DNA of 64,000 nucleotides from Shewanella aestuarii (lineage in GTDB: Bacteria; Pseudomonadota; Gammaproteobacteria; Enterobacterales; Shewanellaceae): NCBI RefSeq assembly GCF_014647215.1, contig NZ_BMOT01000007.1, positions 124,001 to 188,000 of the forward strand. Direction: 5' to 3'. The notes beneath the pieces were generated by a model. It was not told where the DNA came from. It was given only the letters and a program-made list of their open reading frames with translations, and did not search any database. The translations under genes and the position numbers were made by a program. Each line of letters begins with the position of its first letter. Positions within the stretch are counted from its first letter, which is position 1. Shown one piece after another: positions 44,150 to 52,941 of this stretch.

Positions 44150-44523
44150 TTGAATAGCTAAAAACAAACCGTTAAGAGAATGTCATTAAAATGAACTAAT
44201 GGTTATTTTTAGCGTCCAACTGGCAACAAATTACTATCATAGAGAGGTTTTTATGATATGGATTGTTGCCAGTATACTGTAATCATAGAGCAATACTGCA
44301 CCAATCAATGTTTGACTCATGTTGGTATTCTGTTAACGTGCTCGCCGCAGTTTGCCATAATTTATATCACTTACAGGTATAATTGTTAAAAATAAGTACG
44401 ATAAAAACAAGTGTGGTTAAAACTCAATGTTATTAGAACTGAGTTTATTAACAGAAAGTGTTGCTAATACAAAACGCCCTAAAAATATCGTAAAAATAAT
44501 AGCATAAAAAATTGGAGTTATTT
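44150..44523. repeat. Gene-free gap with a large nested inverted repeat
   Basis: ACTGGCAACAA (44219-44229) and TTGTTGCCAGT (44263-44273) are perfect 11-base arms. Inside them TATCATA (44235-44241) and TATGATA (44252-44258) form a second stem around the loop GAGAGGTTTT. The outer arm continues into the palindrome CAGTATACTG (44270-44279), and ATCATAGAG recurs at 44237 and 44282. No T-run follows, so it is not a simple terminator. It may be a structured RNA, an operator or a small mobile repeat. The LTA-synthase-like gene's ribosome binding site (GGAG) is at the end of the gap. Confidence 0.55.
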
Positions 44524-46533
44524 ATGGGAGTATTTTCCCTAGGGTCGAATAAAGACTACATAAAATCTGCACGTTATTCTAAACCTCACCATAGTTTTAA
44601 AGCTATTTTAGTGTTCGCGTTAATCATGCTAGCGGTAACCACCTTGAGTCGTTTCGGCATGTCGTTATGGCAAATCGAGCGAGTAAATGATGCCCAAGGT
44701 TGGTCTCATATTATTCTGCAAGGCTTGCGTGTTGATATTGCAACTCTATGTTGGTTATTAGGCATTGCAGGCCTAGGGACAGCCTTGTTATCAGGCAAGC
44801 ATGCAATCGGCCAATTGTGGACTGTGTTATTACGTGTTTGGTTAACACTTGGCTTATGGCTCATCGTTTTTCTCGAAATATCGACACCGTCATTTATTCA
44901 AGAATATGGATTAAGACCTAACCGTTTATATGTCGAGTATCTGATTTATCCTAAAGAAGTATTATCGATGTTGTGGGCGGGCAGAAAATTAGAGCTGCTA
45001 CTAGCTCTAGTGGTTTCGATGGCTACCCTATATGGCGGCTGGCGTTTATCTGGCTATTTAACCCGTAATGTTAGATTTCCCCGTTGGTATTGGCGTCCGG
45101 TGTTTGCGGTTATTGTTATTTGCATCACCATTTTAGGCGCACGTTCAGCACTGGGACATCGTCCATTAAATCCATCATTGGTGGCGTTTTCGGACGATCC
45201 ATTGGTCAATTCTTTACTGCTAAATTCAAGTTACTCATTAACATTTGCGATTAAGCAAATGGGCAACGAGCAAGATGCCTCTAAGGTCTACGGTAAGTTA
45301 GAACAGCAAAAAATAATCGATATCATTCGCCAGCAAAGTGGTCGTTCTCCTGAGGAATTTACTTCTAGTGAATTTCCAAGCTTGACCTATAACCAAGCGA
45401 GTTATCAGGGTAAACCGAAAAACTTGGTGATTATTCTACAGGAGAGCTTAGGGGCAAGGTTTGTAGGCAGCTTAGGTGGATTACCTTTAACGCCAAGTAT
45501 CGATGAGCTGTCTGCTCAAGGTTGGTTTTTTGAAAATCTGTATGCCACAGGTACCCGCTCAGTTCGCGGCATTGAAGCAATTACTACGGGCTTTACGCCT
45601 ACGCCGGCACGTGCTGTGGTTAAGTTAGGTAAAAGCCAAACTAACTTTTTTACTATTGCTGAATTATTGAAACGTCAAGGCTACTCAACCCAGTTTATTT
45701 ATGGTGGCGAAAGTCATTTTGATAATATGCGTAGTTTCTTTTTAGGGAATGGTTTTAGCCAAATCATTGACCAAAACGACTATAAAGACCCTGCGTTTGT
45801 AGCATCTTGGGGGGTTTCTGATGAAGATTTATTATTCAGAGCTCATGATGAATTTACTGAGATGCATAAACAGGGCAAGCCGTTTTTTAGCTTAGTGTTT
45901 AGCTCAAGTAACCATGATCCATACGAGTTTCCTGATAACCGAATTGAGCTGTATGAACAGCCACAATATACCATGCACAATGCGGTGAAATATGCCGATT
46001 ACGCCGTGGGTGAGTTTTTCAAGAAAGCTCAAAATGCTGACTATTGGAACGATACTCTGTTTTTGGTAGTGGCGGATCATGACAGTCGTGTTGGTGGCGC
46101 CAGCTTAGTGCCGATTTCACGCTTTAGAATACCTGGGTTAATCTTGGGTGGTGGAGTCGAAGCCAAGCGCGATCCTCGAGTGGTTAGCCAAATAGATATG
46201 GCGCCGACGTTATTATCTATGATTGGAATATCTGGTAGTTACCCTATGTTGGGGCGAGATTTAACCCAACAATCGCCAGGTTGGCAGGGCAGAGCGCTAA
46301 TGCAATATGATAAAAACTTTGCTCTTTTAGAGGGTAAAGACGTCACCATATTACAACCTGAACAAGCTGCAAAAAGCTTTGTGTATGATTTCAGTAACGA
46401 GACATTAACGTCACGTGAGCTTGATACTCAGCAGGCAGAAAAGGCTTTAGGTTGGGCGTTGTGGGGCAGCGCGGCTTATAACCAGCACTGGTTTAGTTTA
46501 CCCAAACAAGAGGTTGAAACCCAAGCTCGTTAA
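44524..46533 (+). CDS. LTA synthase/sulfatase-family phosphoglycerol transferase-like protein
   Basis: A 669-residue inner-membrane protein. Five N-terminal helices (about 22-235) are followed by an extracytoplasmic alkaline-phosphatase-fold domain. Metal and nucleophile motifs of the LtaS group are visible: NLVIILQESLGA, the Thr-containing ATGTRSVRGIEAIT, FSSSNHDPYEFP and VVADHDSRVGG. In Gram-negatives such enzymes add phosphoglycerol groups to membrane-derived glucans or other envelope glycans. ATG 44524 was chosen because GGAG is seven bases before it. It follows the eptA/two-component block on the same strand, fitting an envelope-modification role. Confidence 0.87.
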   Translation: MGVFSLGSNKDYIKSARYSKPHHSFKAILVFALIMLAVTTLSRFGMSLWQIERVNDAQGWSHIILQGLRVDIATLCWLLGIAGLGTALLSGKHAIGQLWTVLLRVWLTLGLWLIVFLEISTPSFIQEYGLRPNRLYVEYLIYPKEVLSMLWAGRKLELLLALVVSMATLYGGWRLSGYLTRNVRFPRWYWRPVFAVIVICITILGARSALGHRPLNPSLVAFSDDPLVNSLLLNSSYSLTFAIKQMGNEQDASKVYGKLEQQKIIDIIRQQSGRSPEEFTSSEFPSLTYNQASYQGKPKNLVIILQESLGARFVGSLGGLPLTPSIDELSAQGWFFENLYATGTRSVRGIEAITTGFTPTPARAVVKLGKSQTNFFTIAELLKRQGYSTQFIYGGESHFDNMRSFFLGNGFSQIIDQNDYKDPAFVASWGVSDEDLLFRAHDEFTEMHKQGKPFFSLVFSSSNHDPYEFPDNRIELYEQPQYTMHNAVKYADYAVGEFFKKAQNADYWNDTLFLVVADHDSRVGGASLVPISRFRIPGLILGGGVEAKRDPRVVSQIDMAPTLLSMIGISGSYPMLGRDLTQQSPGWQGRALMQYDKNFALLEGKDVTILQPEQAAKSFVYDFSNETLTSRELDTQQAEKALGWALWGSAAYNQHWFSLPKQEVETQAR

Positions 46534-46576
46534 AAGCTTTTTTGTAACCTGCTTGGTGAGTGATTGGATAGTCTAA

Positions 46577-47029
46577 TTAAGTTTTGTGTTGGCCATAGTA
46601 TTGGCTAACATGCTGACGCACCAATTGAAAATAAGCAGCATCTTGTGTTGAAGCATGAGTTGCTGCTTTTTTATTATCCGGCGTCGTGGTTTCTGCCTGT
46701 GCCGAGGTAGACAGCTTAATACGAATGTCTTTACGCTGAATTGTCGGTGAATTGCTTGCAGTCACTTTAACAGGTTGGTTAAGCGCCGCTTGTTGGGAGG
46801 TTTGTTGTTGATTGCTAGAACGTTGTTGCTGCTGTTTTTGTTCAACAATTTTATATGCTGGTGCGCGCTCATTTTGTGGATTAAAGGCGCGTTCAGGATG
46901 ATTTTTTGTCGGTTGCTGCGGAGGAATAATGGGCGGTTTTTGTTGATTATCCACTCGAGCAAGATCCGTCGCAACATTGCTGGTTGCTAAAGGCACTTGT
47001 GGATAGTGGGAATTAATCAACATAGTCAA
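46577..47029 (-). CDS. Gln/Pro-rich low-complexity hypothetical protein
   Basis: A 150-residue protein with no signal peptide or membrane helix. It is very rich in Gln, Pro, Asn and Thr (KPPIIPPQQPTKNHPE, EQKQQQQRSSNQQQTSQQ) and so likely disordered, apart from the C-terminal TQDAAYFQLVRQHVSQYY, which looks helical. No known family is recognised. The opposite strand is also open for a shorter stretch but has no start support. It is convergent with the LTA-synthase-like gene and lies just downstream of bioH on the same strand. Confidence 0.55.
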   Translation of the reverse strand: MTMLINSHYPQVPLATSNVATDLARVDNQQKPPIIPPQQPTKNHPERAFNPQNERAPAYKIVEQKQQQQRSSNQQQTSQQAALNQPVKVTASNSPTIQRKDIRIKLSTSAQAETTTPDNKKAATHASTQDAAYFQLVRQHVSQYYGQHKT

Positions 47030-47152
47030 TCACCTCAGTCGGTGTTTAGGCATAAATACAACATCACTAGATGTTTGCTTTACCGACAATATGTTTGAAT
47101 TATAGCCAATTGTATCGAGTTGTGAAAGTGTTACTAGAGACCATATACGGCC

Positions 47153-47938
47153 CTAAGCTTTAAGCGTGTTAAGCCAGTGATTTATGTGCTCGATAAACAG
47201 ATTCGTGTGTGAAATAAACGGCGAATGTGAGGCTTTTGCTAAAATAACATCTTCCATATTTGTATTTTTAGTCAGCATGTTTATTGATCTACGGGGCACT
47301 AAGCCATCTAATTTTCCCCAAACTCTTAACCAAGGGCGTGTGATATTGGGCAGTTGATCGCGTAAATCAACTTCGGCCAGCATATCTAAACCCTGTTGCA
47401 AACTCGCCTCGCAGGGTAACGGCTTGGCCAATACCAGTGACTTGATTTTGAGGATATCGGCTTTAGCGGTTTCACTGCCCATGGCCTGAATCGCCAAGAA
47501 GCGCTCAACGGTTTTAGGCAGGTTTTGATGTAGCTGAGTGGAAAACTGCCCTATCACCTCCGATGCAATTCCCGGCCATGGTTGAGGTATTTCAGTGGTC
47601 TGCGCCATGAAACAAGGCGATGAGGCTACCGTGATCAGGGCTTTTATTTTATCGGGGAATCGTAATGCGATTTGGGTGGCCACAAGACCACCGAGTGACC
47701 AGCCCAACCAAATGGCGTTATTTGGCAGCTGTTGGCTTAGCGCAGTAGCCCAGTCATTAATATCACCTTCAATCATAGGGCTGTCGCCAAAACCGGGCAA
47801 ATCAACGTAATGCGCTCTATACTGACTTAGTGCCTGTTTTAACGGTTCAAATACCGCACCATTTACCCCCCAACCGTGCAGTAACACGATATCTTGGCCA
47901 TCACCTATGGTATTGATATGCAGTCTAGGGTAGGTCAA
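47153..47938 (-). CDS. bioH: Pimeloyl-[ACP] methyl ester carboxylesterase BioH
   Basis: A 261-residue alpha/beta hydrolase that releases pimeloyl-ACP from its methyl ester, finishing the pimelate branch of biotin synthesis. Recognisable parts are LLHGWGVNGAVFEPL (oxyanion region), YVDLPGFGDS, the nucleophile elbow GWSLGG with Ser81, the Asp segment GKLDGLVPR and the catalytic His in KASHSPFISH. The length matches E. coli BioH (256). It is divergent from comF/gntX, as in E. coli and many gammaproteobacteria. Confidence 0.92.
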   Translation of the reverse strand: MTYPRLHINTIGDGQDIVLLHGWGVNGAVFEPLKQALSQYRAHYVDLPGFGDSPMIEGDINDWATALSQQLPNNAIWLGWSLGGLVATQIALRFPDKIKALITVASSPCFMAQTTEIPQPWPGIASEVIGQFSTQLHQNLPKTVERFLAIQAMGSETAKADILKIKSLVLAKPLPCEASLQQGLDMLAEVDLRDQLPNITRPWLRVWGKLDGLVPRRSINMLTKNTNMEDVILAKASHSPFISHTNLFIEHINHWLNTLKA

Positions 47939-47968
47939 ATACTTTGCCTCTATTTAATGGAATGAATA

Positions 47969-48835
47969 GTGAAAATGCGTAAAAAAGTCTTAAATTACAA
48001 CAAAAATGACAAGGATGTTGATGTTGCTTCCATGGCTTGGTTGGCAAAAATAAGCCAGTGGTTGCATCATTTTATCTTCGAATTGCGTTGCAGTTTACCT
48101 AACCGCTGCTTGCTGTGCCAGCAAAGGATTGAGCAACAAGGCTATCAACAGTCATTTCCAAATAGGGTTTTAACAGGCATTTGCCAAACGTGTTTAGTCA
48201 GTGGTTTGTATCAAACAGAAGTGTGCCTGGGGTGCGCTAAACCTTTAACAAGGCTGCAAGAGTTCTGCGGTCAATGTATGGCAAGTCTTCCTATCAAGGT
48301 GATAGCCCCGTGCAGTTACCATCAGGGGTTTGGCCCCTTGGTGAGTGCGATTAAATATCATCGCCAAATGGCGGCCCTGAATGTGTTGTCACAGCAATTA
48401 GCATATCGCATACAACAACTTGTAAATTATGGTTTAATTGACTTGCCGCAGGTTATTATTCCAGTGCCTTTGCATGCGAACCGTTTAGGTCAGCGAGGCT
48501 TTAATCAGGCCTGGTTGATTGCAAAGCAGTTGAGCGAGCTGCTAGATATCCCTATGGATGATCAATTTATTTTTCGATGCCAAGATACTAGCCCGCAAGC
48601 TGGACTTGATGGAAAACAGCGACGGGATAATTGCCATCAGGCGTTTGCGCTTAAGGCGCAGCAACAGTATTTCAATGCAAAGGGATCCATTGCCCGATAT
48701 CAACATGTTGCGCTTGTTGATGATGTGGTGACTACTGGCACCACAATTAATGAGATTGCCCTATTATTAAAGCAACACCAGATTGCCAGTCAGGCATGGT
48801 GCCTAGCGCGAGCGGAAGCACCAGAGTTACGTTAA
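47969..48835 (+). CDS. ComF/GntX-family phosphoribosyltransferase-like protein
   Basis: A 288-residue cytoplasmic protein. The N-terminal part has cysteine pairs of a zinc site (NRCLLCQQ, ICQTC, VCLGCAKP, FCGQC). The C-terminal half is a PRTase-like fold with the PRPP-binding signature VALVDDVVTTGTT near 245 and the ComF motif HANRLGQRGFNQAWLIAK. ComF is needed for DNA uptake in some bacteria; the E. coli homologue GntX helps use DNA as a nutrient. The first residues after the GTG at 47969 are poorly conserved; ATG 47975 or an internal Met is also possible. Next to bioH, as usual. Confidence 0.85.
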   Translation: MKMRKKVLNYNKNDKDVDVASMAWLAKISQWLHHFIFELRCSLPNRCLLCQQRIEQQGYQQSFPNRVLTGICQTCLVSGLYQTEVCLGCAKPLTRLQEFCGQCMASLPIKVIAPCSYHQGFGPLVSAIKYHRQMAALNVLSQQLAYRIQQLVNYGLIDLPQVIIPVPLHANRLGQRGFNQAWLIAKQLSELLDIPMDDQFIFRCQDTSPQAGLDGKQRRDNCHQAFALKAQQQYFNAKGSIARYQHVALVDDVVTTGTTINEIALLLKQHQIASQAWCLARAEAPELR

Positions 48836-48844
48836 TTCGTGGGT

Positions 48845-51415
48845 TTAAGGTGCAGCCTGAATAAAGTACAAGGCGTTGGCGTAGACTTTTTCGCTCCCTA
48901 ACCAAATATTTCTGAACATCATATTATCTGCTAAACCCACAATCGCCCCTTTGCCTTTTCGTTCTACCATCATGGCGGGCTTGTTGGCAAAGGCGCGTTG
49001 ATATTCCTGTGCCATATAGCCGCTAGATAATAATTGATCTTGGTATTGTCCCGCTACCGTAAAAGGTGCTGAATTGGTTTCAAAAGCCAATGGTTTGTTT
49101 TTCATTACCGCAACTGTGCTAGGCATACCGAAGGTTAATGGATGAGATGAGTCTAAAGCGAGATTAACAATAGCACCGCCAATATGCTGTTTAGCTTTAA
49201 ACGCGGCCTGATCGCTAAAGCGTAAACCATCACTGTTAAACAGTTTATGGTAATAACGTTCTGTTTGTACTTCCTGACTCAACACATTACGTTTATTCAG
49301 CCAAGTTAATGCCGCTTTTTGAGCGATAATCACGCCACCATTTTGTACAAACTGTCCCAGTTTGCGGGCGCTAGTATCATTCATGCTGCTAAAGTTACCT
49401 TCAGTCATAAATACGTGGGTATAACGACTTAAATCAAGACTATTGATACGCTCTGCATTTACCAAGCTGACGGGGACAGAAAGTTTTTTATCTAAGTAAT
49501 ACCAGATTTCTCCGACTTCAAAAGCATCACTGCCATAGCCGCTAATGATCATCGGAACCACAGGTTTAATGGTGGTAAAATCGTCAGAACCTAAATCGAT
49601 GCCGGTAAAATTAGCTGAACTTGCGGTAGCGATAACGTCTACCTGCCATTTTGTTGCCGCTTCCCAGGTCAATTGTCTCACTTCGGCTATGCTTTTTCCG
49701 GTTTGCTTTACAGGGATTTGTAAGCTGCCAGCGACAAATTTTTGCTTAATTGTCTGCTGGTTTTGTGTTTGCTTAAGACTAAATTCTTGATTAGAAAACT
49801 TAACCTGCACACCTTTTGTCAGTAGCTGATTAACAAAACCGCTGGCGGGTGATTGCTGCCAATTGATCAGTAACGCCACACTGTTTTGCGGCCATGGCGG
49901 CGTTGCGCTGTTATGCAAATTAAGCTGATGATATTGCATAGGGTGAGTCGTTAGCACATCCACATCAGGAGTGACATTTGGCACCACATTTAAGGCTAAA
50001 GCCGATTCAATATCCCAGGTAGAAATATCGTAAAAAGTCGGATCTTTAAAATCGGTTCGTTTATCAAATAGTGCGTTTAATAATGCTTGTTGAGGTTGAT
50101 TATCGGCAACAAAAATACTGTCGATAGGGCGGTATTCTTGTCCAGAGTGGAATAATGACTTGGTTAAGTAATTAAATTGAATTTGATGTTGGTTGAATAA
50201 ATGAATCAATTCATCGCGGCGCGCGGTATCGTTTAATGCGCGAATTAAGCGGCCTTTGCTGCGTATTTGCTCTTTGGGTTGTTTGTCGCTAAAGAACTCG
50301 GTTTGGTAATTGATAAGCGCTTGTTTAAGTGCCAATGCACCCTGGACGCTGGAAATAGAAGTGGCAAAATGATTCGCAATAGCGGTTTGAAAAGTCACTA
50401 CGCCATTAGCAGAGGCTTGCGCTTGCCCACGGGCGCTAGCTTGTTCAAACAATACGCCGACCGAGCCATTGATGTCCGGATAAGTTGAGCCTTTACCATA
50501 GAAAAAATCATCAAATAATTGACCACTGAAATACACTTGTTTGGCTTCATCTAAGGCTTTGCGGTGAAAATCTGCGAGTCTTTCGGTGAGTTCATGATTC
50601 GCTATAGGGGTTAATGGGTAGATGCGATCGATCACTCCAGGTTGAAAAAAGTAAGATTGGCTATGCCACATTTCGTGAAAGTCGCCAACATAGTGAGGTT
50701 GCCATTTGTGGAAAAATGCTACACGGCCTTGCGACGCTTTATGACGTAAAAATAACCAATCACGGTTTAAATCCGCAAAATAATGATTACCTCTACCCGT
50801 TGGCCAATCTTGCCAATGCTCACGATGGTTTTCATCACTGACGTTGGTTTGGCCTTTATGGTTGTTTGCCCAGGTAGCAAAACGGTCAAATCCATCGGGA
50901 TTTTGGCTTGGGGTGATTAGCACTACAGCCTGCTCTAAAAGCTGCTTTACCCAAGGCTCTTGGCTTGCGGCTAAGTAATAGCTAAACGCGATGGCGGCAT
51001 GGGCACCGCTCGCTTCGTCACCATGAATTGAATATGCCAGCCAAATGACCAGAGGCCCTTGTTGGGGACTACCTTGTTTTACAGTACTGCGTTGTTGCAG
51101 GATCTGGGCTAAATTACGCTGATTTTTATCTGAAGTAATCACAGCGGTCAGTTGTTCTCGGGCTTCATGACTAAAACCTGCGCTATCTAAAGAGACTCTT
51201 GGGCTTTGGTTCGCTAAGGTGTTGAGGTAGAAATTGATTTGATCATGACGTAAATGCCACTCACCAAGCGGATATCCTAAAAATGCAGCAGGAGAGGTGA
51301 CACTCTTATCTAATTGAACGTTGCTCATTGCCAAATCAAGTTGAGATGGCGCGGGCTGCGCACCCAGCGGAGCGCTCAAAAGTAAGCCGGTGAGAAGTAA
51401 GCAAAAGAAGCGCAT
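48845..51415 (-). CDS. Secreted M14-family zinc carboxypeptidase
   Basis: A protein of about 856 residues with a signal peptide directly after the chosen start (MRFFCLLLTGLLLSAPLGAQ). Two upstream in-frame ATGs (51424, 51460) would only add a poor N-terminus. The M14 domain includes the zinc motif YSIHGDEASGAH, the substrate-binding NPDGFDRF region, and the third zinc ligand in GDFHEMWHSQSYFF. The Glu side appears in GVLFEQASARG. The C-terminal half (about 400-850) is typical of the long Shewanella and Alteromonas enzymes and looks like a glutamine-amidotransferase-like fold. It likely trims peptides outside the cytoplasm. It sits between comF and nfuA, which are adjacent in E. coli. Confidence 0.88.
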   Translation of the reverse strand: MRFFCLLLTGLLLSAPLGAQPAPSQLDLAMSNVQLDKSVTSPAAFLGYPLGEWHLRHDQINFYLNTLANQSPRVSLDSAGFSHEAREQLTAVITSDKNQRNLAQILQQRSTVKQGSPQQGPLVIWLAYSIHGDEASGAHAAIAFSYYLAASQEPWVKQLLEQAVVLITPSQNPDGFDRFATWANNHKGQTNVSDENHREHWQDWPTGRGNHYFADLNRDWLFLRHKASQGRVAFFHKWQPHYVGDFHEMWHSQSYFFQPGVIDRIYPLTPIANHELTERLADFHRKALDEAKQVYFSGQLFDDFFYGKGSTYPDINGSVGVLFEQASARGQAQASANGVVTFQTAIANHFATSISSVQGALALKQALINYQTEFFSDKQPKEQIRSKGRLIRALNDTARRDELIHLFNQHQIQFNYLTKSLFHSGQEYRPIDSIFVADNQPQQALLNALFDKRTDFKDPTFYDISTWDIESALALNVVPNVTPDVDVLTTHPMQYHQLNLHNSATPPWPQNSVALLINWQQSPASGFVNQLLTKGVQVKFSNQEFSLKQTQNQQTIKQKFVAGSLQIPVKQTGKSIAEVRQLTWEAATKWQVDVIATASSANFTGIDLGSDDFTTIKPVVPMIISGYGSDAFEVGEIWYYLDKKLSVPVSLVNAERINSLDLSRYTHVFMTEGNFSSMNDTSARKLGQFVQNGGVIIAQKAALTWLNKRNVLSQEVQTERYYHKLFNSDGLRFSDQAAFKAKQHIGGAIVNLALDSSHPLTFGMPSTVAVMKNKPLAFETNSAPFTVAGQYQDQLLSSGYMAQEYQRAFANKPAMMVERKGKGAIVGLADNMMFRNIWLGSEKVYANALYFIQAAP

Positions 51416-51622
51416 AAAAGTCATGGTAATCAACATCAATAAATCAAGCCTGAATGGCATAACCTTAATGCCAAATGGCGATTAGTGCCATTAAAAGGGT
51501 GTGATTTATCGCATTTTTTCGATAACAAACCACTATGAGGGCTACAAACAAAATGCAACACAGAGTATCATAGCGCTAATTCTTACTAATTTACTCAGGT
51601 ATACCCTGACGGAGCAGGTTTT

Positions 51623-52201
51623 ATGATTACCATTTCCGAAGCAGCTCAGGCGCATTTCGTTAAATTGTTAGCTGATCAAGCCGAAGGCACTCATATTCGT
51701 GTGTTTGTTATCAGCCCTGGTACCGCGCAAGCAGAGTGTGGCGTATCTTATTGCCCACCAGATGCGGTAGAAGATGATGACATGGAATTACCTTTTAATG
51801 GTTTCAAGGCAATGGTTGATGAGAAAAGTGTGCCTTTTCTACAAGAAGCCAGCATTGATTATGTTTCTGATCAAATGGGTTCGCAGTTAACCTTAAAAGC
51901 GCCAAATGCCAAAATGCGCAAAGTTGCTGATGATGCGCCATTAACCGAGCGTATTGAATATGTTATTCAATCTGAAATTAACCCGCAGCTTGCCAGCCAT
52001 GGTGGCAACATTATGTTGGTTGAAATTTCGGCTGAAGGTGTTGCCGTACTGCAATTTGGTGGTGGTTGTAATGGTTGCTCACAAGTTGATATCACTTTAA
52101 AGGATGGTATCGAGAAGCAACTACTTGATATGTTCCCTGGTGAGTTAACTGGTGTACGTGACGTTACCGATCACCAACATGGCGAGCATTCTTACGCATA
52201 A
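51623..52201 (+). CDS. nfuA: Iron-sulfur biogenesis protein NfuA
   Basis: A 192-residue [4Fe-4S] carrier with an N-terminal degenerate A-type domain ([18 protein letters not shown]) and a C-terminal Nfu domain. Cys149 and Cys152 in [15 protein letters not shown] bind the cluster, exactly as in E. coli NfuA. It delivers clusters to apo-enzymes under stress. The length and C-terminus ([17 protein letters not shown]) match the family. Monocistronic with its own terminator. Confidence 0.96.
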   Translation: MITISEAAQAHFVKLLADQAEGTHIRVFVISPGTAQAECGVSYCPPDAVEDDDMELPFNGFKAMVDEKSVPFLQEASIDYVSDQMGSQLTLKAPNAKMRKVADDAPLTERIEYVIQSEINPQLASHGGNIMLVEISAEGVAVLQFGGGCNGCSQVDITLKDGIEKQLLDMFPGELTGVRDVTDHQHGEHSYA

Positions 52202-52221
52202 TTGTGCCAGTTTGCTTAATG

Positions 52222-52247
52222 AAAACGCGCCTTTAGGGCGCGTTTTT
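52222..52247 (+). terminator. Intrinsic terminator after nfuA
   Basis: ACGCGCC (52225-52231) and GGCGCGT (52237-52243) form a stem, loop TTTAG, followed by T-rich sequence. Confidence 0.88.
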
Positions 52248-52305
52248 CGTTTACACAAGGTTGATGTTACAGTATCAATATTGAGCCTAAATAAGGGAAA
52301 TAGCA

Positions 52306-52881
52306 TTGTTTAGTATAAGTAAAAAACAGGACGGATTTACACTAATAGAGCTAGTTGTGGTGGTGATAGTGTTAGCTATTTTGGCTGTAATCGCATCACA
52401 AAAATACCTCGACATTAAGCGTGATGCTGCCATTAGTGACGTTAAAGCAACCGCTGCGGCTTATCAACAGAGTTTAACCTTTGTCCATACTCGTTGGCAG
52501 ATACTTGGCAATAAGCGAGCGATGAATGATTTACCGGGTTTTGGTAATAACGATCTCGATATCAACTCCTTTGGTTATCCGCTAGGGATTGATAAAGGCA
52601 ATCCTATGGGCCAACCTAAAAATATTGGTCAAGGCCAACAGGGATGTGTTGATTTATGGAACGGGTTGTTAGTCAATCCACCTTCGGTGGCGATTGCCAA
52701 TAGCAATAATGACAGTGATTATGAATCATATCGCCATCAAGCTGACGTGAACCCTGATGGTCAAACTCAATGCAGTTATGTGTTGCGAACCTTAGGCGAC
52801 AGTGGCAATCGAAATCAGGCTGAAATAAAAATTGTTTATGACTCTGTTGCTGGCACAGCACAAGCTGTCATTAAAAATTAA
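52306..52881 (+). CDS. Prepilin-like protein (type IV/MSHA pilin family)
   Basis: A 191-residue pilin-like protein. The prepilin peptidase site is DGFTLIELVVVVIVLAILAV (cut after Gly10), with the usual Glu at +5. The hydrophobic alpha-1 continues into SQKYLDIKRDAAISDVKATA, most like MSHA-type minor or major pilins (MshA/MshB). Two Cys residues (CVDLW and QCSYVL) near the C-terminus could form the D-loop disulfide. The start is a TTG with AGGGA 9 bases upstream; no ATG fits. No other pilus genes lie nearby, so it is an isolated pilin or pseudopilin. Confidence 0.82.
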   Translation: MFSISKKQDGFTLIELVVVVIVLAILAVIASQKYLDIKRDAAISDVKATAAAYQQSLTFVHTRWQILGNKRAMNDLPGFGNNDLDINSFGYPLGIDKGNPMGQPKNIGQGQQGCVDLWNGLLVNPPSVAIANSNNDSDYESYRHQADVNPDGQTQCSYVLRTLGDSGNRNQAEIKIVYDSVAGTAQAVIKN

Positions 52882-52941
52882 ATCATTTTCAGTAAAAATA
52901 GCGGCCACTTGACCGCTGTTTTATGGCTGTACCACTGAGTA

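Noticed and set aside
46775..46990. Plus-strand open frame opposite the Gln/Pro-rich gene
   Set aside because: A Leu-rich translation arises as the complement of Gln-rich codons; no start support.
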